From assembly GCF_026151205.1 (NCBI RefSeq), contig NC_087074.1:14037167-14097166 (forward strand): a DNA stretch of 60,000 nucleotides. Direction: 5' to 3'. Every line of letters begins with the position of its first letter. Positions within the stretch are counted from its first letter, which is position 1. The notes under the pieces are model-generated. The model did no database searches. It was not told the origin of the DNA and saw nothing but the letters and a program-made list of their open reading frames with translations. This DNA comes from Bolinopsis microptera. Its lineage: Eukaryota > Ctenophora > Tentaculata > Lobata > Bolinopsidae. This document shows positions 23,370 through 34,339 of this stretch, piece after piece. Position numbers and translations under genes: made by a program.

Positions 23370-24000
23370 ATGTTTGTTGATAGTTTATAGAACCCGTCCC
23401 CAATCTCGTATCGGAAAATGACTAAACTCAGGTCGGAGTGTGAATACGGGTGGACCATATAACAACCTCAGCTCCAAGTTACTTATTAGATGCGATAACG
23501 CAACATTTCAATTTTCACTGCCACAAATTCATACACATTACATACTACACAGCACGTCAGCATACCATCAGTATCACACTGCAAATTATGCTAGCACTGG
23601 GTTTCAACTTTAGTTAATACAAACAGAGAAATAGATTCGAAAAATATGCTAAATGTGGCCATTTTACCATAATAAAAATTGGTTGATTATCGCGATAATT
23701 ATCGAAAATTATCGCGATAATCGATAACGGTTTATGGGAAATTATCGCCGATAATTATCGCCCGGTAATATCGGTTGGCAACCCTACACTAAACCATGCA
23801 TATTGCATAAGACCAGGGAAGGATATATAGTCCGAAAAATTGAACAATTTCAGTTCATGTCTGTTCCGAGTTCAAACGTCGAATATTCCGCCTGATTTAG
23901 TAGTCTGAATACAGGTGCTATAGTCGAGATGCTTATGATAAACGGTGATGCGAAAAACGTTTTCGCTGGAAAAAACACAAATGTTCCCCTCAAAGTCGCT

Positions 24001-24100
24001 GACCGACCTCCGACCGGCGCCCAACCGAGCTCCGACCGGCGCCCAACCGACCTCCGACCGGCGCCCGAACGACCTCCGACCGGCGCCCGAACGACCTCCG
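24001..24100 (+). repeat. 22-bp GC-rich minisatellite (about 4.5 units)
   Basis: Unit GACCGGCGCCCAACCGACCT plus CC, repeated about four and a half times with small changes. It is far richer in GC than the surrounding sequence. ORFs across it are by-products of the repeat. Confidence 0.85.
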
Positions 24101-24129
24101 AAAAACTTGACTCTCCCGTTCCAAGGTTA

Positions 24130-25170
24130 ATTGAGGGGCAATGATAAAGCGCTTTTTAATTCCGGCACTCACCCATTTCAAATCCAACCAGGTTGAGTAG
24201 CATTGAAAAAGCTCTTATAAGCGCTTTTTAATTCTGGGCACTCCCCCGTTCCGACCAGGTTAGGGGCATTGAAAAAGCGCTTATTTGCGCTTTCTAATTC
24301 CTGCCAACCAGGCAATGGGTGATAGGAAAAGCGTTAGAAAAGCGATCATAAGCGCCTATAAGCGATTTTAAATCCTGACTCTGCCGGTGGACCCCAGGTT
24401 GCTCAGAAAAGCACGTATAAGCGGGCACTCTCCAGTTCCGACCAGGTTAAGGGGAATTGAGAAATCGCTTATAAGCGCTTTTTAATTCCGGGCACTCCCC
24501 CGTTCCGACCAGGTTAGGGGCAGCATTGAAAAAGCGCTTATAAGCGCTTTTTAATTCCGGGCACTCCCCCCGTTCCGACCAGGTTAGGGGCAGCATCGAA
24601 AAAGCGCTTATGAGCGCTTTTTAATTCCTGCCCACCTGGCCCTGGATGATACGAAAAGCGGTAAAAAGCGGTAAAAAAGCGATGAATGAGCCGTAATAAG
24701 CGATTTTTAAAAAAGCGATTATAATCGATTATGAGCGGTTATAAGATGTAAAATAGCGTTTTTCTGACTGAATAAAAAACCGCTTATACTTGCGCTTTTA
24801 TAGCGCTTTACAAACAGCTAAATTGCAACCCGCTAATAAGCGCTTATATTCGCTTATAAATGGTTCAAAAAAGCGCCTACGAATCGCTTATCTGGCCGAC
24901 CGCTTATCCACCACGTTTTACCGCCAATCCTACTGGAAAATCGCTTTCAAATCGTTTGTGGGGACTTATGATCGCTTATTTAAGCGCTTATAAGCGCTTT
25001 TATATTAAAAAAACCGCTTTTTTGAATTATTACATCAATTATAGTCGATTATAAGCGATTTTTTGTGAGCCGTTTATAATCGTAAAAAAATCGATCATAA
25101 ACGGTTATTTATAAAAAAGCGCCGAAAAAGCGCCCAATAAGCGATTATCAGCGCCCATTTCGTTTATGGA
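24130..25170. repeat. 1-kb array of AAGCGCTTATAAGCGCTT palindromes
   Basis: The motif AAGCGCTTATAAGCGCTTTT and variants recur dozens of times. In the first half they sit in units of roughly 80 bp with 'aattccgggcactcccc', 'cgttccgaccaggttagggg' and 'cattgaaaaagcgc'. In the second half the spacers decay into nearly continuous AAGCG/CGCTT. Each core is self-complementary. No transposon ends found. Short ORFs across it are repeat artefacts. Confidence 0.75.
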
Positions 25171-25409
25171 AACTTATCCTATTCTTTTGCCTGACGAGCC
25201 TGTCGCGATTTTTGGCCTAGATAATCGCAATTTTGTTTTGTCCTTGGGTACAGTCAGTCGATAGATAACGTGGCCAATATTAACCAGCGAGAATGACTGG
25301 ATTTCATGCTTAAGCAAAATTAGATTCACAACCCACAATACTACTACTAATTCAATACTACTACTAATTCACATCCAAATGATTCAGGATCCATTTTTTT
25401 GTGTAATTC
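25171..25409. other. No gene seen
   Basis: Short stretch between the palindrome array and the third copy of the SVOP upstream region. It includes TTTTGCCTGACGAGCCTGTCG, related to sequence at 17,272 and 32,632 in copies A and B. Confidence 0.4.
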
Positions 25410-25710
25410 TAAAGTCAAAAGTATATTTACACCAGCGTACTAAACTACGAAATAAAGAGTTTACACGAAGGCGTAAAAAAGTGCAGTATTAGGTAAATGG
25501 TGCGATTCCGCACCCACCGCTTTTATATGTTGCCTCTGATGAACTTCCATGATTAATTGCTTTTAATCTTCCATGTGGTAATTACTTTTTTATCCCTTCG
25601 CCGATTTCTTTGTTTATCATTTTTTCCTTTTGTTAGTTTTAGAACTTCCCGATAGTAGCGTACTTTAATTAAAATGGTTCACGAGCAGCTACTCTGTTAT
25701 TATCTACCTG

Positions 25711-28700
25711 ACTTACTTAAGGCGGCTTCAGCGTCCGAGTATTGATGCGCTGTCTCCATAAAACTCTATCCGCCATAAGTCCGCCCATTTCTCCAGTGTC
25801 GTTGAGACCCGTGTCAGCTCGTAGGCTATCAACATAGGTCATGGCTGGTCTCCCCCTACTCCGCACCCCATGAGTTGGTTCCCAGAGTAGCAAGCGGTTT
25901 GCGACTAGTTCTGGGTGCCGGTGGATATGGCCTGCTAGTCGCATCCTGCGCTCTTGGATCTTCATGGTTGCTCTCGGTAGGTTGCCATAGACTTCTTTGT
26001 TGGTTTTTCGCTGCTTCCAATCCACATTAAGTGCCATCCTTAGTATTCTAGTGTAGCAGCCATCAATGCGTTTCTTCAATTGCTCTGTCAACGTCCAGGT
26101 TTCAGAACCATAAAGAAGTATTGACTCCACAGTAGCAACAAATAGACGGATCTTTAGTCCTCTTCTAAGGTCAGACTTCCACATCTTCTTTAGCTTGTGG
26201 CAGGCTGCCCAAGCCTTAGCTTTTCTGACCCGCAGGTCCCTCTCTGTTGTTGCTATCCAAGCTCCAAGGTAAACAAAGTCTGTCACCTTTTCCAGCTGGT
26301 TTCCAGAACAGCTATTAAGACTACTCGCCTCCTCTGTCATGTTCAGAGTTATGAACTTAGTTTTAGAGCCGTTCATGGCTAGCCCAACACTCAGTGCTGC
26401 TTTCTCAAGCCTGTCCAGGAGTAGTTTTGCCCCTTCAATGGTATCAGTGATAAGGGCAACATCATCTGCAAACTCGACGTCTGCGATCTTCTCGGCACCA
26501 ATCCTTCTACTCCGTGCAGGCCTGAGGGTAAACCCAGAGTCCGAGTCATCATCGTCTATAGTCACTGTCATGATATAGTCAATCACGATAATGAACAAGT
26601 ACGGGGCAAGAGTGTCTCCTTGCAGTACTCCAGCCAGGATATCAAAAATTTCTGTTATACCATCGGCTGTAACTACTTTAGCCTTTGTGCTCGTATAGAT
26701 ACCCTCAATGAGCCGCACTATGGCTTCTGGTATGCCATATGCTTTTAATATCTTCATGAGCAAACCTCTATGCACACTATCGAACGCCTTTTTGAAATCA
26801 ATGAAAACCATGGTGGCCTTAAGATTTTTGGCTCTAGCACCCTCCATAATTCTTCGTAGAGCAAGGATGTGCGATGTTGTAGAGCGCCCAGGTCTAAAGC
26901 CATTCTGGTTGTCCCGTAAAACTTCCTCAAGACTTGGCTTCATCCTGTTCAGCAACATTTTGTTCAGAGTTTTACTGACTATCGATGTCAGAGATATTCC
27001 TCTGTAGTTGTCGGTCTTAGTGAGGTCCCCTTTCTTTGGCACAGGAACAATATTACTGAGCTTCCATTGATCGGGCATGAGACCTTCACATAATGCATCG
27101 TTGCAGAACTTCAGGATGACGTCATCGATGTCCACCCTCTTCATCACTTCAGGTGAGATACCATCATCACCATAAGCTTTGCCTTCTACTATCTGCTTTT
27201 TGGCAAGACGTAGTTCCTCAATGGTGAACGGGCCATCCTCTATATTCAGTGGAGGGTGTATATTCCTGATCGGAATACTATTGTCAGGGACTGTGGGTGG
27301 CTGTCCAAGTAACCCAGAGAAGTGCTTCCTCAGCTCCAGTTCTCAAGACGTTCTGTTGAGCTGCCCCCTTCCACGAGTCCACAGCTGGGATTTGTCCTCC
27401 CTGAAATATCGTTGACAAGCTTCCAGGATTCCTTGTTCTTACAACGATCAGCAGTATCCTCAACTTTCCTGATCTTTCCTTTCAGGATCTCCTCCTCTAC
27501 CTCTTTGTAGCAGGCCTTTAACAAATCCTTTTTAGTGGCGACTTCCTCTCTCTTCTCCTCACAAGGCTCCTGATGGTATTGGTCCTTGGCCAAGAACAGT
27601 CCCCTCCTTGCACTGTCCACTCTTGGGTCACTTGAGGGGTCAATCTGCTTTTGTCGAGTCTTCTTTGGCAGAAGGCTCTTGTTTGCCGCCTCAATAGCAA
27701 CCATAAGCTTCCCGTAGCTTTCAGTGGCCCCATCATCCTCCTCTACCAGGCCAGAGAATCTATTCCGAACTTCAATTGCATACTTTTTTTGAAGCTCACC
27801 ATCCGACTTCAGGGCACTATGATCATAGTTAACTTTTTTCGGAGGCCTGTGTCCTTTCCTAAAGCTAACTTTGATCTTACACACTACAACTCTGTGATCA
27901 GATCCCAACGACTGAAAAGTGTTGTAAACTTCAGTGTTCTTTAATGAGTTTTTCCACTTCCGCCGTATGAGGATATAGTCAATCTGACCTTTGTTAAGTG
28001 TCCCATCGGATAAGAAGGTCCACCTCTTGTTGACCTTCTTTCTGAAGCGGATATTGGTAATTTCCATATCGCACTCCAGGGCAGTGTCTCTCAGTAGCTC
28101 TCCATTCCGATTGGTACGAGTATGAAAGTACCAACGGGAATCTTCTTCACTCTCCTTTCCAAGCCGGGCGTTCATATCTCCCTCTGTGATCAGCAGGTGG
28201 TGCGCTGGCACATCATTCATAGCCTGTCTAAGGGTGTTATGGAAATCCTCCGCTTCTTCAACTAGTGCTGCCTCGGTAGGACTATAGGCAGTTATAGTTG
28301 TGAGTCTGGGATTTCCGTTGAAAGAGATAGTCAGCACCCTTGAGCCATAGGGTTTAATGAGGCTGATTGCGCTGTATGCTCTTCTAGTCAGCAGAAAGCC
28401 CACTCCACCGGTGGCTGCTCCTGCTCCATTCCTCCATGCTGAAACAGTTACCAAGCTAACCCCCTCCTTGAACTTTTCGATCTTGATCGGCTCCTGGTGG
28501 ACAATCCTATGTTCTTGGATCCCAAGGATCTCCATGCCACTCTCCAGAAACTGAGTCACGAGTTCAAGGCGCTTGTAACCTTCTCTAGCAGTTCGGACAT
28601 TAAATGTCCCTACTAGAGCTACCTCACTACAAGAAACCAATGCATCCCCATCCTTTTTTTGTTGTTTTATGTTATTTTTTGTGCCGGGTGAAGGAGCCGG

Positions 28701-28776
28701 CATATCATCTGTCACCCCTCTCCTAGGGAGTTTTAGGGTGAGAGAGTCATCAATCCGGTCCCCTCCGACATCTATT
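25711..28776 (-). mobile_element. RTE-type LINE retrotransposon, nearly full length
   Basis: An 11-bp target duplication TTATCTACCTG ends at 25710 and at 28786-28787, bracketing the element. It is absent as an insertion from the paralogous site near 34,020. One long EN-RT frame runs on the minus strand, with a very short 3' region ending TTAAGTAAGT next to the target duplication, as is usual for RTE elements. The 5' leader before the ORF is only about 60 bp. Confidence 0.88.
25717..28715 (-). pseudogene. RTE-like endonuclease-reverse transcriptase, one frameshift
   Basis: About 1,000 codons in two frames: 28715-27330 (endonuclease) and about 27335-25717 (reverse transcriptase). The apurinic-type endonuclease shows GTFNVRT, IQEHR, AYSPTEAA, GDMNARLG, GQIDYILI and GSDHRVV. 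The reverse transcriptase shows NYRGISLTSIVSK, FIDFKKAFDSVHR, GVLQGDTLAPYLF and the catalytic FADDVALI. A single missing base near 27,333, after RLENW, creates a TGA at 27330-27332; the next frame resumes at once with HFSGLLGQPP. Proteins of this kind are often labelled 'craniofacial development protein 2-like' in genome annotations. With one lesion it is a recent insertion or an assembly error. Confidence 0.88.
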
Positions 28777-29088
28777 TATCTACCTGGTTAAGCAATAATT
28801 ACATAAATTAGTGAAAGCTGTGGCACGTGTACTTAGTTTTGTGTTCCTGCATAGCCACGATCTTCATGCATGATTTAATTATGATGAGTTCACTTCTTTT
28901 ACAACTATTTTGAGTTGCATGATGCTGTTTACCTTAGGTGTTATGGATGCTAAAAACGTTTTTATTCCAAAATCAACAGTCCATAACAACTTAGCTGTTT
29001 AATATTTCTCCTTTCCCCGATTTCTTTTTGTCTCCCTTTTTGTTGGTTTTAGTTCACTATTTGATGCATTACTTACTTCAGTTACCAA

Positions 29089-29238
29089 ATGGGATTAGGA
29101 AAACTCACGATGAGTTACATAAAGAAAATTTTTGCGTCACCATCTAAATCATCTAAACTTAGTGAACAAGAGGCGAAAATAAAGAGGAGTGATGGACATG
29201 AAATGAACCTTGATGAGCTTTTTCAAGGATCAGGATTT
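29089..29238 (+). pseudogene. SVOP-like transporter, 5' fragment (copy 3)
   Basis: The first 49-50 codons of the transporter (MGLGKLTMSYIKKIFASPSK... to LFQGSG) are kept with one replacement (M to T at residue 7). The sequence then switches abruptly to TCTGGAACAAGTAG, the left boundary also seen at 10183. The break is the seam between two duplication units. It encodes no membrane segment and cannot be functional. Confidence 0.9.
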
Positions 29239-30072
29239 CTGGAACAAGTAGTCCTATGGCATATTATCATTATGGTTATCGGACAGAATGAGGCTTAAAT
29301 CATTTAACATCTTTAATTCTATCGAGTAGTGGCAAAATTTTGCAGCTCAGCGGATTTTGGGGGCGACTTAGAGGTTGGCGGCATGTTGCCAGTATTATGG
29401 CATCCTTTGTATACGTTTTTCACTATCACTATGTTCGTGAAAAAATTTCCTTTACCCTTATGAGTTCTTGTCCATATTGTGTTCGCAAAGGTATATTATA
29501 AGGTTATAAATATAGATTAATTGTCTTAACAATTGTATTGTATTGTATTGTATTGGTCGATTTGATCATTGTTCCAAATCTCACTTAACAGATTAACTGC
29601 TAACAAACCTTATGCCTAACAAATTTTACATCACATACTATATTTTACATCACATACATATACGTATTATGTTATTTCCTCATCTTTGCCTTTGTTCATA
29701 AGAGGGCCTTTGTGGATCGTCTATTGAATGTTTGCAGTTTTCCAGACATTGATTGGGGTGTCTAGTGGTTAATTTTATGTCTAGTGGTAAACTTATGTCT
29801 AATGGTCTTTAAAGTTTTTATGTCTAAGTTTTTATGTCTAATTTTTAGGGAAGTTGGGAATTTTTGGCTCACCATGTTACGTCAGCAGACGAGTGGGTTA
29901 AGAAATTCTTGTGAAAGTGGATTCCTGGAAACCAATTTTTCCACGGTTCATGTTACCCTGATCATTATGATCCTAGCATATATTTTTTGGTTTTCTGAAG
30001 TCCGTACCTAGTAGTACTAGTAGTACCTACCTCTCGATATACGATTTTGGAAGTTTTTGTTCAACTACTTTT

Positions 30073-31626
30073 GTTCATGTTTCATGCTACCCTGAGCATT
30101 ATGAGCAGAAAATACTTGTTCGGTCCTCTGAAGTCCGTACCTATATTCGGAACGCTGTGGATGTGATTGGTTCCATATACTTATAACTTTATAAAGAACG
30201 TGATATTTGGCCTTCGGATTTAAAGGAGAATGCGCTGGATTTAAAGGAGAATGCGCTGGAATAATCGCAATTTGTCGCGAGGATCTGTTTGTCTCAGCTA
30301 ACAAAAAAAAATCGTGATTTGTCGCGGAGAATGGGAAAATGCGATTGAGAGTGCGATTCTGCACGTGCCGCGATTTCCTTTTGACCTTGACTGTACCTCG
30401 TGACTGCGTCACTCGGTGACCACGTACCCGACAAACTGGTGCCGTACCATAAGATTATACATGATTTATCAAATCCAAGAATAAGTAGAGGTACATATTA
30501 TATATATTTCTCTTAAATAATCCCGATAAAAATGAAATAGGATTTTAAAAGATAGTTGATGATTCGTCGATTGATTTAATAACGGAGGTTCGGATCTGAC
30601 TTCAGAACTGACTTCAATACTGAGAAAGGTTCCTTATTAAGCTCCCGCTTGGAATCACTACTCGGCACAAATATTGCTATTGCGTCGGTAAGGTGTGCGG
30701 TAATTAGGCACTCAATCATCGCGAGTTTATTTTAGAACATGGAGTTACGACTTATGAGTTACGACCCGTAAAGCTGTGTTAAGAACTTTTATCTTTAAGT
30801 AACTTTATTATAGGCAGATAACGTTTCCTGTTTTTTGAATACTTTAAGAGTTTTACTAGCCTGACAGTTCGCCAAGTGGGGCAGCTTGGTCCATATCATT
30901 AGTTTCTGAACTGGATCAGGCCCTTGAGAGATAATATCGAAATTCCCGTTACTATTGTTAGGGTCAAGCATTTTTACAAGGACTGATCTGCGAATCTTAT
31001 TTAAATTCTCTAAATCTAATTAAAAACAAGCTGACGTAGCACAGCGAACTAAACTCAAGTTTTGTCTGAACAAGTAATCGTCAAAAGCTTACACATTACA
31101 ATTTACATGCTAAATTCACCTTATCAGTAATCTAAACTTATCAGTCTGATTCACAATCATTATTTTACCTAGAACTTTAGCACTTTTCACTTTTCAGTCA
31201 ACATCATTTAGAACTTCACCCTTTGTGCACCCCTTGCATTAGTCAATTTCTGTAATAATCTTTCAGAGAAGCAGAAGTTTGTGTAAGTTTGTGTAAGTAA
31301 AAAGGCTTTGAAATACAGTCAGTAGTTGTTTAGTTAAAGGTAGGTAATTACTAATTAATTAAGGTACTAATTATGATCAAGGTCAAAAGGAAATCGCGGC
31401 ACGTGCGTAATCGCGATTTTTTCCCATTCTCCGCGACAAATCGCGATTTTTGACGTTTGCCGCAACGATTTTGTTAATTCTCCTCGACAAATTGTGCATT
31501 TTTCTTTAATTTATCACGTTCTTTATAATTATATGGAACTAATCACATCCACAGCCTTCCAAATGTAGGTACGGACCGAACAAGTATTTTCTGCTCATAA
31601 TGATCAGGGTAGCATGAAACATGAAC
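30073..31626. mobile_element. Element with long inverted ends, interior in orientation 2
   Basis: Same ends as 11634-13080, but the internal 1.2 kb runs the other way. For example 'gactgcgtcactcggtgacc' near the left end here is the complement of 12,753-12,775 near the right end there, and 'taattaattaaggtactaattatgatcaag' lies at the opposite end. Recombination between the inverted ends explains this simply. Confidence 0.75.
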
Positions 31627-32216
31627 TTGAAGTAGTTTCCAGAAAAACTTTGAAAATAATATCGATTTATAAAATTTTCGGTCCGAGTCATTCTCGATAG
31701 CTAGGTACAAGGAGAGTGCCTCGGCCCTCGATATGTTAGTTACTGTCCTTGTTTCTATATAAACATAACTTTTACAATAATTCTTGCGTAATAATTATAA
31801 TGATTTTCTATTATCACTCGAAGCCGCACAGACCTTCTATCTACACACAAACCAACTAGCAATTGTCATTTCTCTAATCCTATGAACCAGTGTATCCCTA
31901 ATTCATAATTCGTGTAACAACGAGTAAGTTACAGCTTGAATCAATATAGCTTCCAGTATGCTGTTTGATAGCAGTAATATATTCGAGATAATGTTATCCT
32001 AGTGTAAGCAAGGCATACGTCCGGGAATTCACTATCGGAGTTGAAATGCAAAAGTATAAATCCGCCTATTGTATTCTAAAAACCCATTACATTTATTTCG
32101 GTAGTTAAAACGGTGCAAAAGTATGAAATCACTCAGTCAAAGCATACTTCAATTCAATTCTGAGTGCTCCTCACGTATCTACTAGTAATACTTGATACAG
32201 CATATCTGTCGAGTAT

Positions 32217-32384
<168 letters not shown>

Positions 32385-33174
32385 TTTGGGTCACAAAATC
32401 ATCAATTAAACCACTTATCACCGGCCGATTAAAAAAACTTAGGCTCTTGTGCTTCGTCAGAGTTTTGTGGGCACAATACCGAAAAAAAACAGCCACGTAC
32501 CTCTTACCGTTTTCTAACTCAACAATGTGTCGATCGTAGGCATCATGAAGAAGAGTCTGTTTAGATCTTAACACTATTCCTTGGCTAACACACTAAAGAT
32601 TATTAATATACATATGTAGATGCTATTATTTTGCCTGACGATCCTGTCGCTCCCTAATCTTAAACTATACTAACAATCTAGTTAATCGTTTTTGAAACTG
32701 TGTTTGAAAATGATCTCTATTGCCAAATTGCTTTTAGGCCTTCTGTGTGGGAAAATCAAGAATTTTTGGCTGCGGAAAACCGCAAACATATCTTCAATTC
32801 ATGTCTGTGCGAAAGTTTAAGTTGTATGCACTCTACATTTCTCAGGATATGGTTGCCTCTACTCTGCAAGGCACATATAATAATTTGTGATAACTAAGAC
32901 AGATGGTGCAAGCTGGCCATGTTTTACTCGTGGGTCATTTTGTAACTGGGTTGTAGTATAGGAGAAAGCCATTTTGTAACATACTATTTTGAAGGTTTTA
33001 ATGTGGCCATTAAACATTTTCTGGGGCCTAGCTCCAAATGCTTAAGAACTGTCCTGTTTCACTCGCCGACATTGTGAAAGTGGAAAATTCGCGAGCGAAG
33101 CAAGCGGGCCACAAAAAGCAGAAAATTTGTATCTGCGAGGAAATTTTTAACTTTTTGGATGTGGGGCAATCGCT

Positions 33175-33672
33175 ACTCGCGACTGCGTAAAAATAGGTGT
33201 TTGCCTAATAACTCAACAACCTGACGTCCGAGGATTTTGAAATTGTGCTCGACCCCAGTTAATATGATGATTCCGAACATTTTAGTGCCCAGGATGAGCA
33301 CCTAGCTCAATCAGAAGCCGAGATATCTCGTATTTAGTGTGCAAATAACAACTCGCGAGAGCAAAAAAAAGGTGTGGTCACATAACTCAACAACCTGATG
33401 TCTGGTGAATTATGCTCTACCCCCCTGAATATGATGATTCTGAACAACTTTAAAGCCAAGTTTAGCTCCTAATTTCAATTAGAAGCGGATTTATTTTGAT
33501 TTTAAAGTCGCGAAAGCGCCAAAAAAGGGCGTGGTCAATTGCGCAAAACTGCCCCATATTCAGAAAGTCTACCCAAGCCAAATTTGTTTCTGAGGGGTCC
33601 CTTGAGCCGTTCCAGGTCTCAAACCTCGGGGCGGAAGACTTTTCTACGGGAATATTCTCAGATCCATGACTA
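33175..33672 (+). mobile_element. Solo arm of the foldback family (copy B)
   Basis: Paralogue of 17815-18242, slightly longer. Ends GATCCATGACTA, as does the right end of the complete element in the ABC gene. Confidence 0.7.
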
Positions 33673-34339
33673 TAATTCATAATTCGTGTAACAACATCAT
33701 GAAGAAGAGTCTGTTTAGATCCCTTTTGTCAAGTAAAAAGTATATTTACACCAGCGTACTAAACTACGAAGTAAAGAGTTTACACGAAGGCGTAAAAAAG
33801 TGCAGTATTAGGTAAATAGTGAGATTCCGCACCCACCGCTTTTATATGTTGCCTCTGATGAACTTCCATGATTAATTGCTTTTAATCTTCCATGTGGTAA
33901 TTACCTTTTTATCCCTTCGCCGATTTCTTTGTTTATCATTTTTTCCTTTTGTTAGTTTTAGAACTTCCCGGTAGTAGCGTACTTTAATTAAAATGGTTCA
34001 CGAGCAGCTACTCTGTTATTATCTAAATATCTACCTGGTTAAGCAATAATTACATAAATTAGTGAAAGCTGTGGCACGTGTACTTAGTTTAGTGTTCCTG
34101 CATAGCCACGATCTTCATGCATGATTTAATTATGATGAGTTCACTTCTTTTACAACTATTTTGAGTTGCATGATGCTGTTTACCTTAGGTGTTATGGATG
34201 CTAAAAACGTTTTTATTCCAAAATCAACAGTCCATAACAACTTAGCTGTTTAATATTTCTCCTTTCCCCGATTTCTTTTTGTCTCCCTTTTTGTTGGTTT
34301 TAGTTCACTATTTGATGCATTACTTACTTCAGTTACCAA

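Larger units (their letters stand above)
20863..23786. mobile_element. Composite hAT element with perfect 8-bp target duplication
   Basis: The left end TAGGGTTGCCATTATCGG and right end CGGTTGGCAACCCTA are inverted repeats, followed inward by 'tatcgcgataatcgat' motifs. Flanks are CACTAAAC at 20855-20862 and 23787-23794. A second, degenerate right end (CGGTTAGTATTTAGTAACCCTA) lies near 21,655-21,682. A block at about 21,150-21,690 is repeated directly at about 23,120-23,786, so the element looks like two hAT copies fused with about 1.4 kb trapped between them. Two hAT transposase remnants lie inside, on the minus strand. Confidence 0.8.
25410..29238 (+). repeat. Third, truncated copy of the SVOP upstream region, split by the LINE
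   Basis: 25410-25710 and 28777-29238 together match the promoter-side sequence of the other two copies (18,300-18,683 and 33,730-34,340): 'acaccagcgtactaaactac', 'cacccaccgcttttatatg' and 'agttgcatgatgctgtttacc'. The LINE at 25711-28776 interrupts it. It ends inside codon 50 of the transporter ORF, where copy B begins. Confidence 0.8.

Noticed and set aside
23929-25054. Several ORFs of 60-70 codons with Pro/Arg- or Leu-rich sequence
   Set aside because: They lie in the GC minisatellite and the AAGCG palindrome array.
26197-28554. Plus-strand ORFs across the LINE
   Set aside because: They are the antisense of the EN-RT frame.
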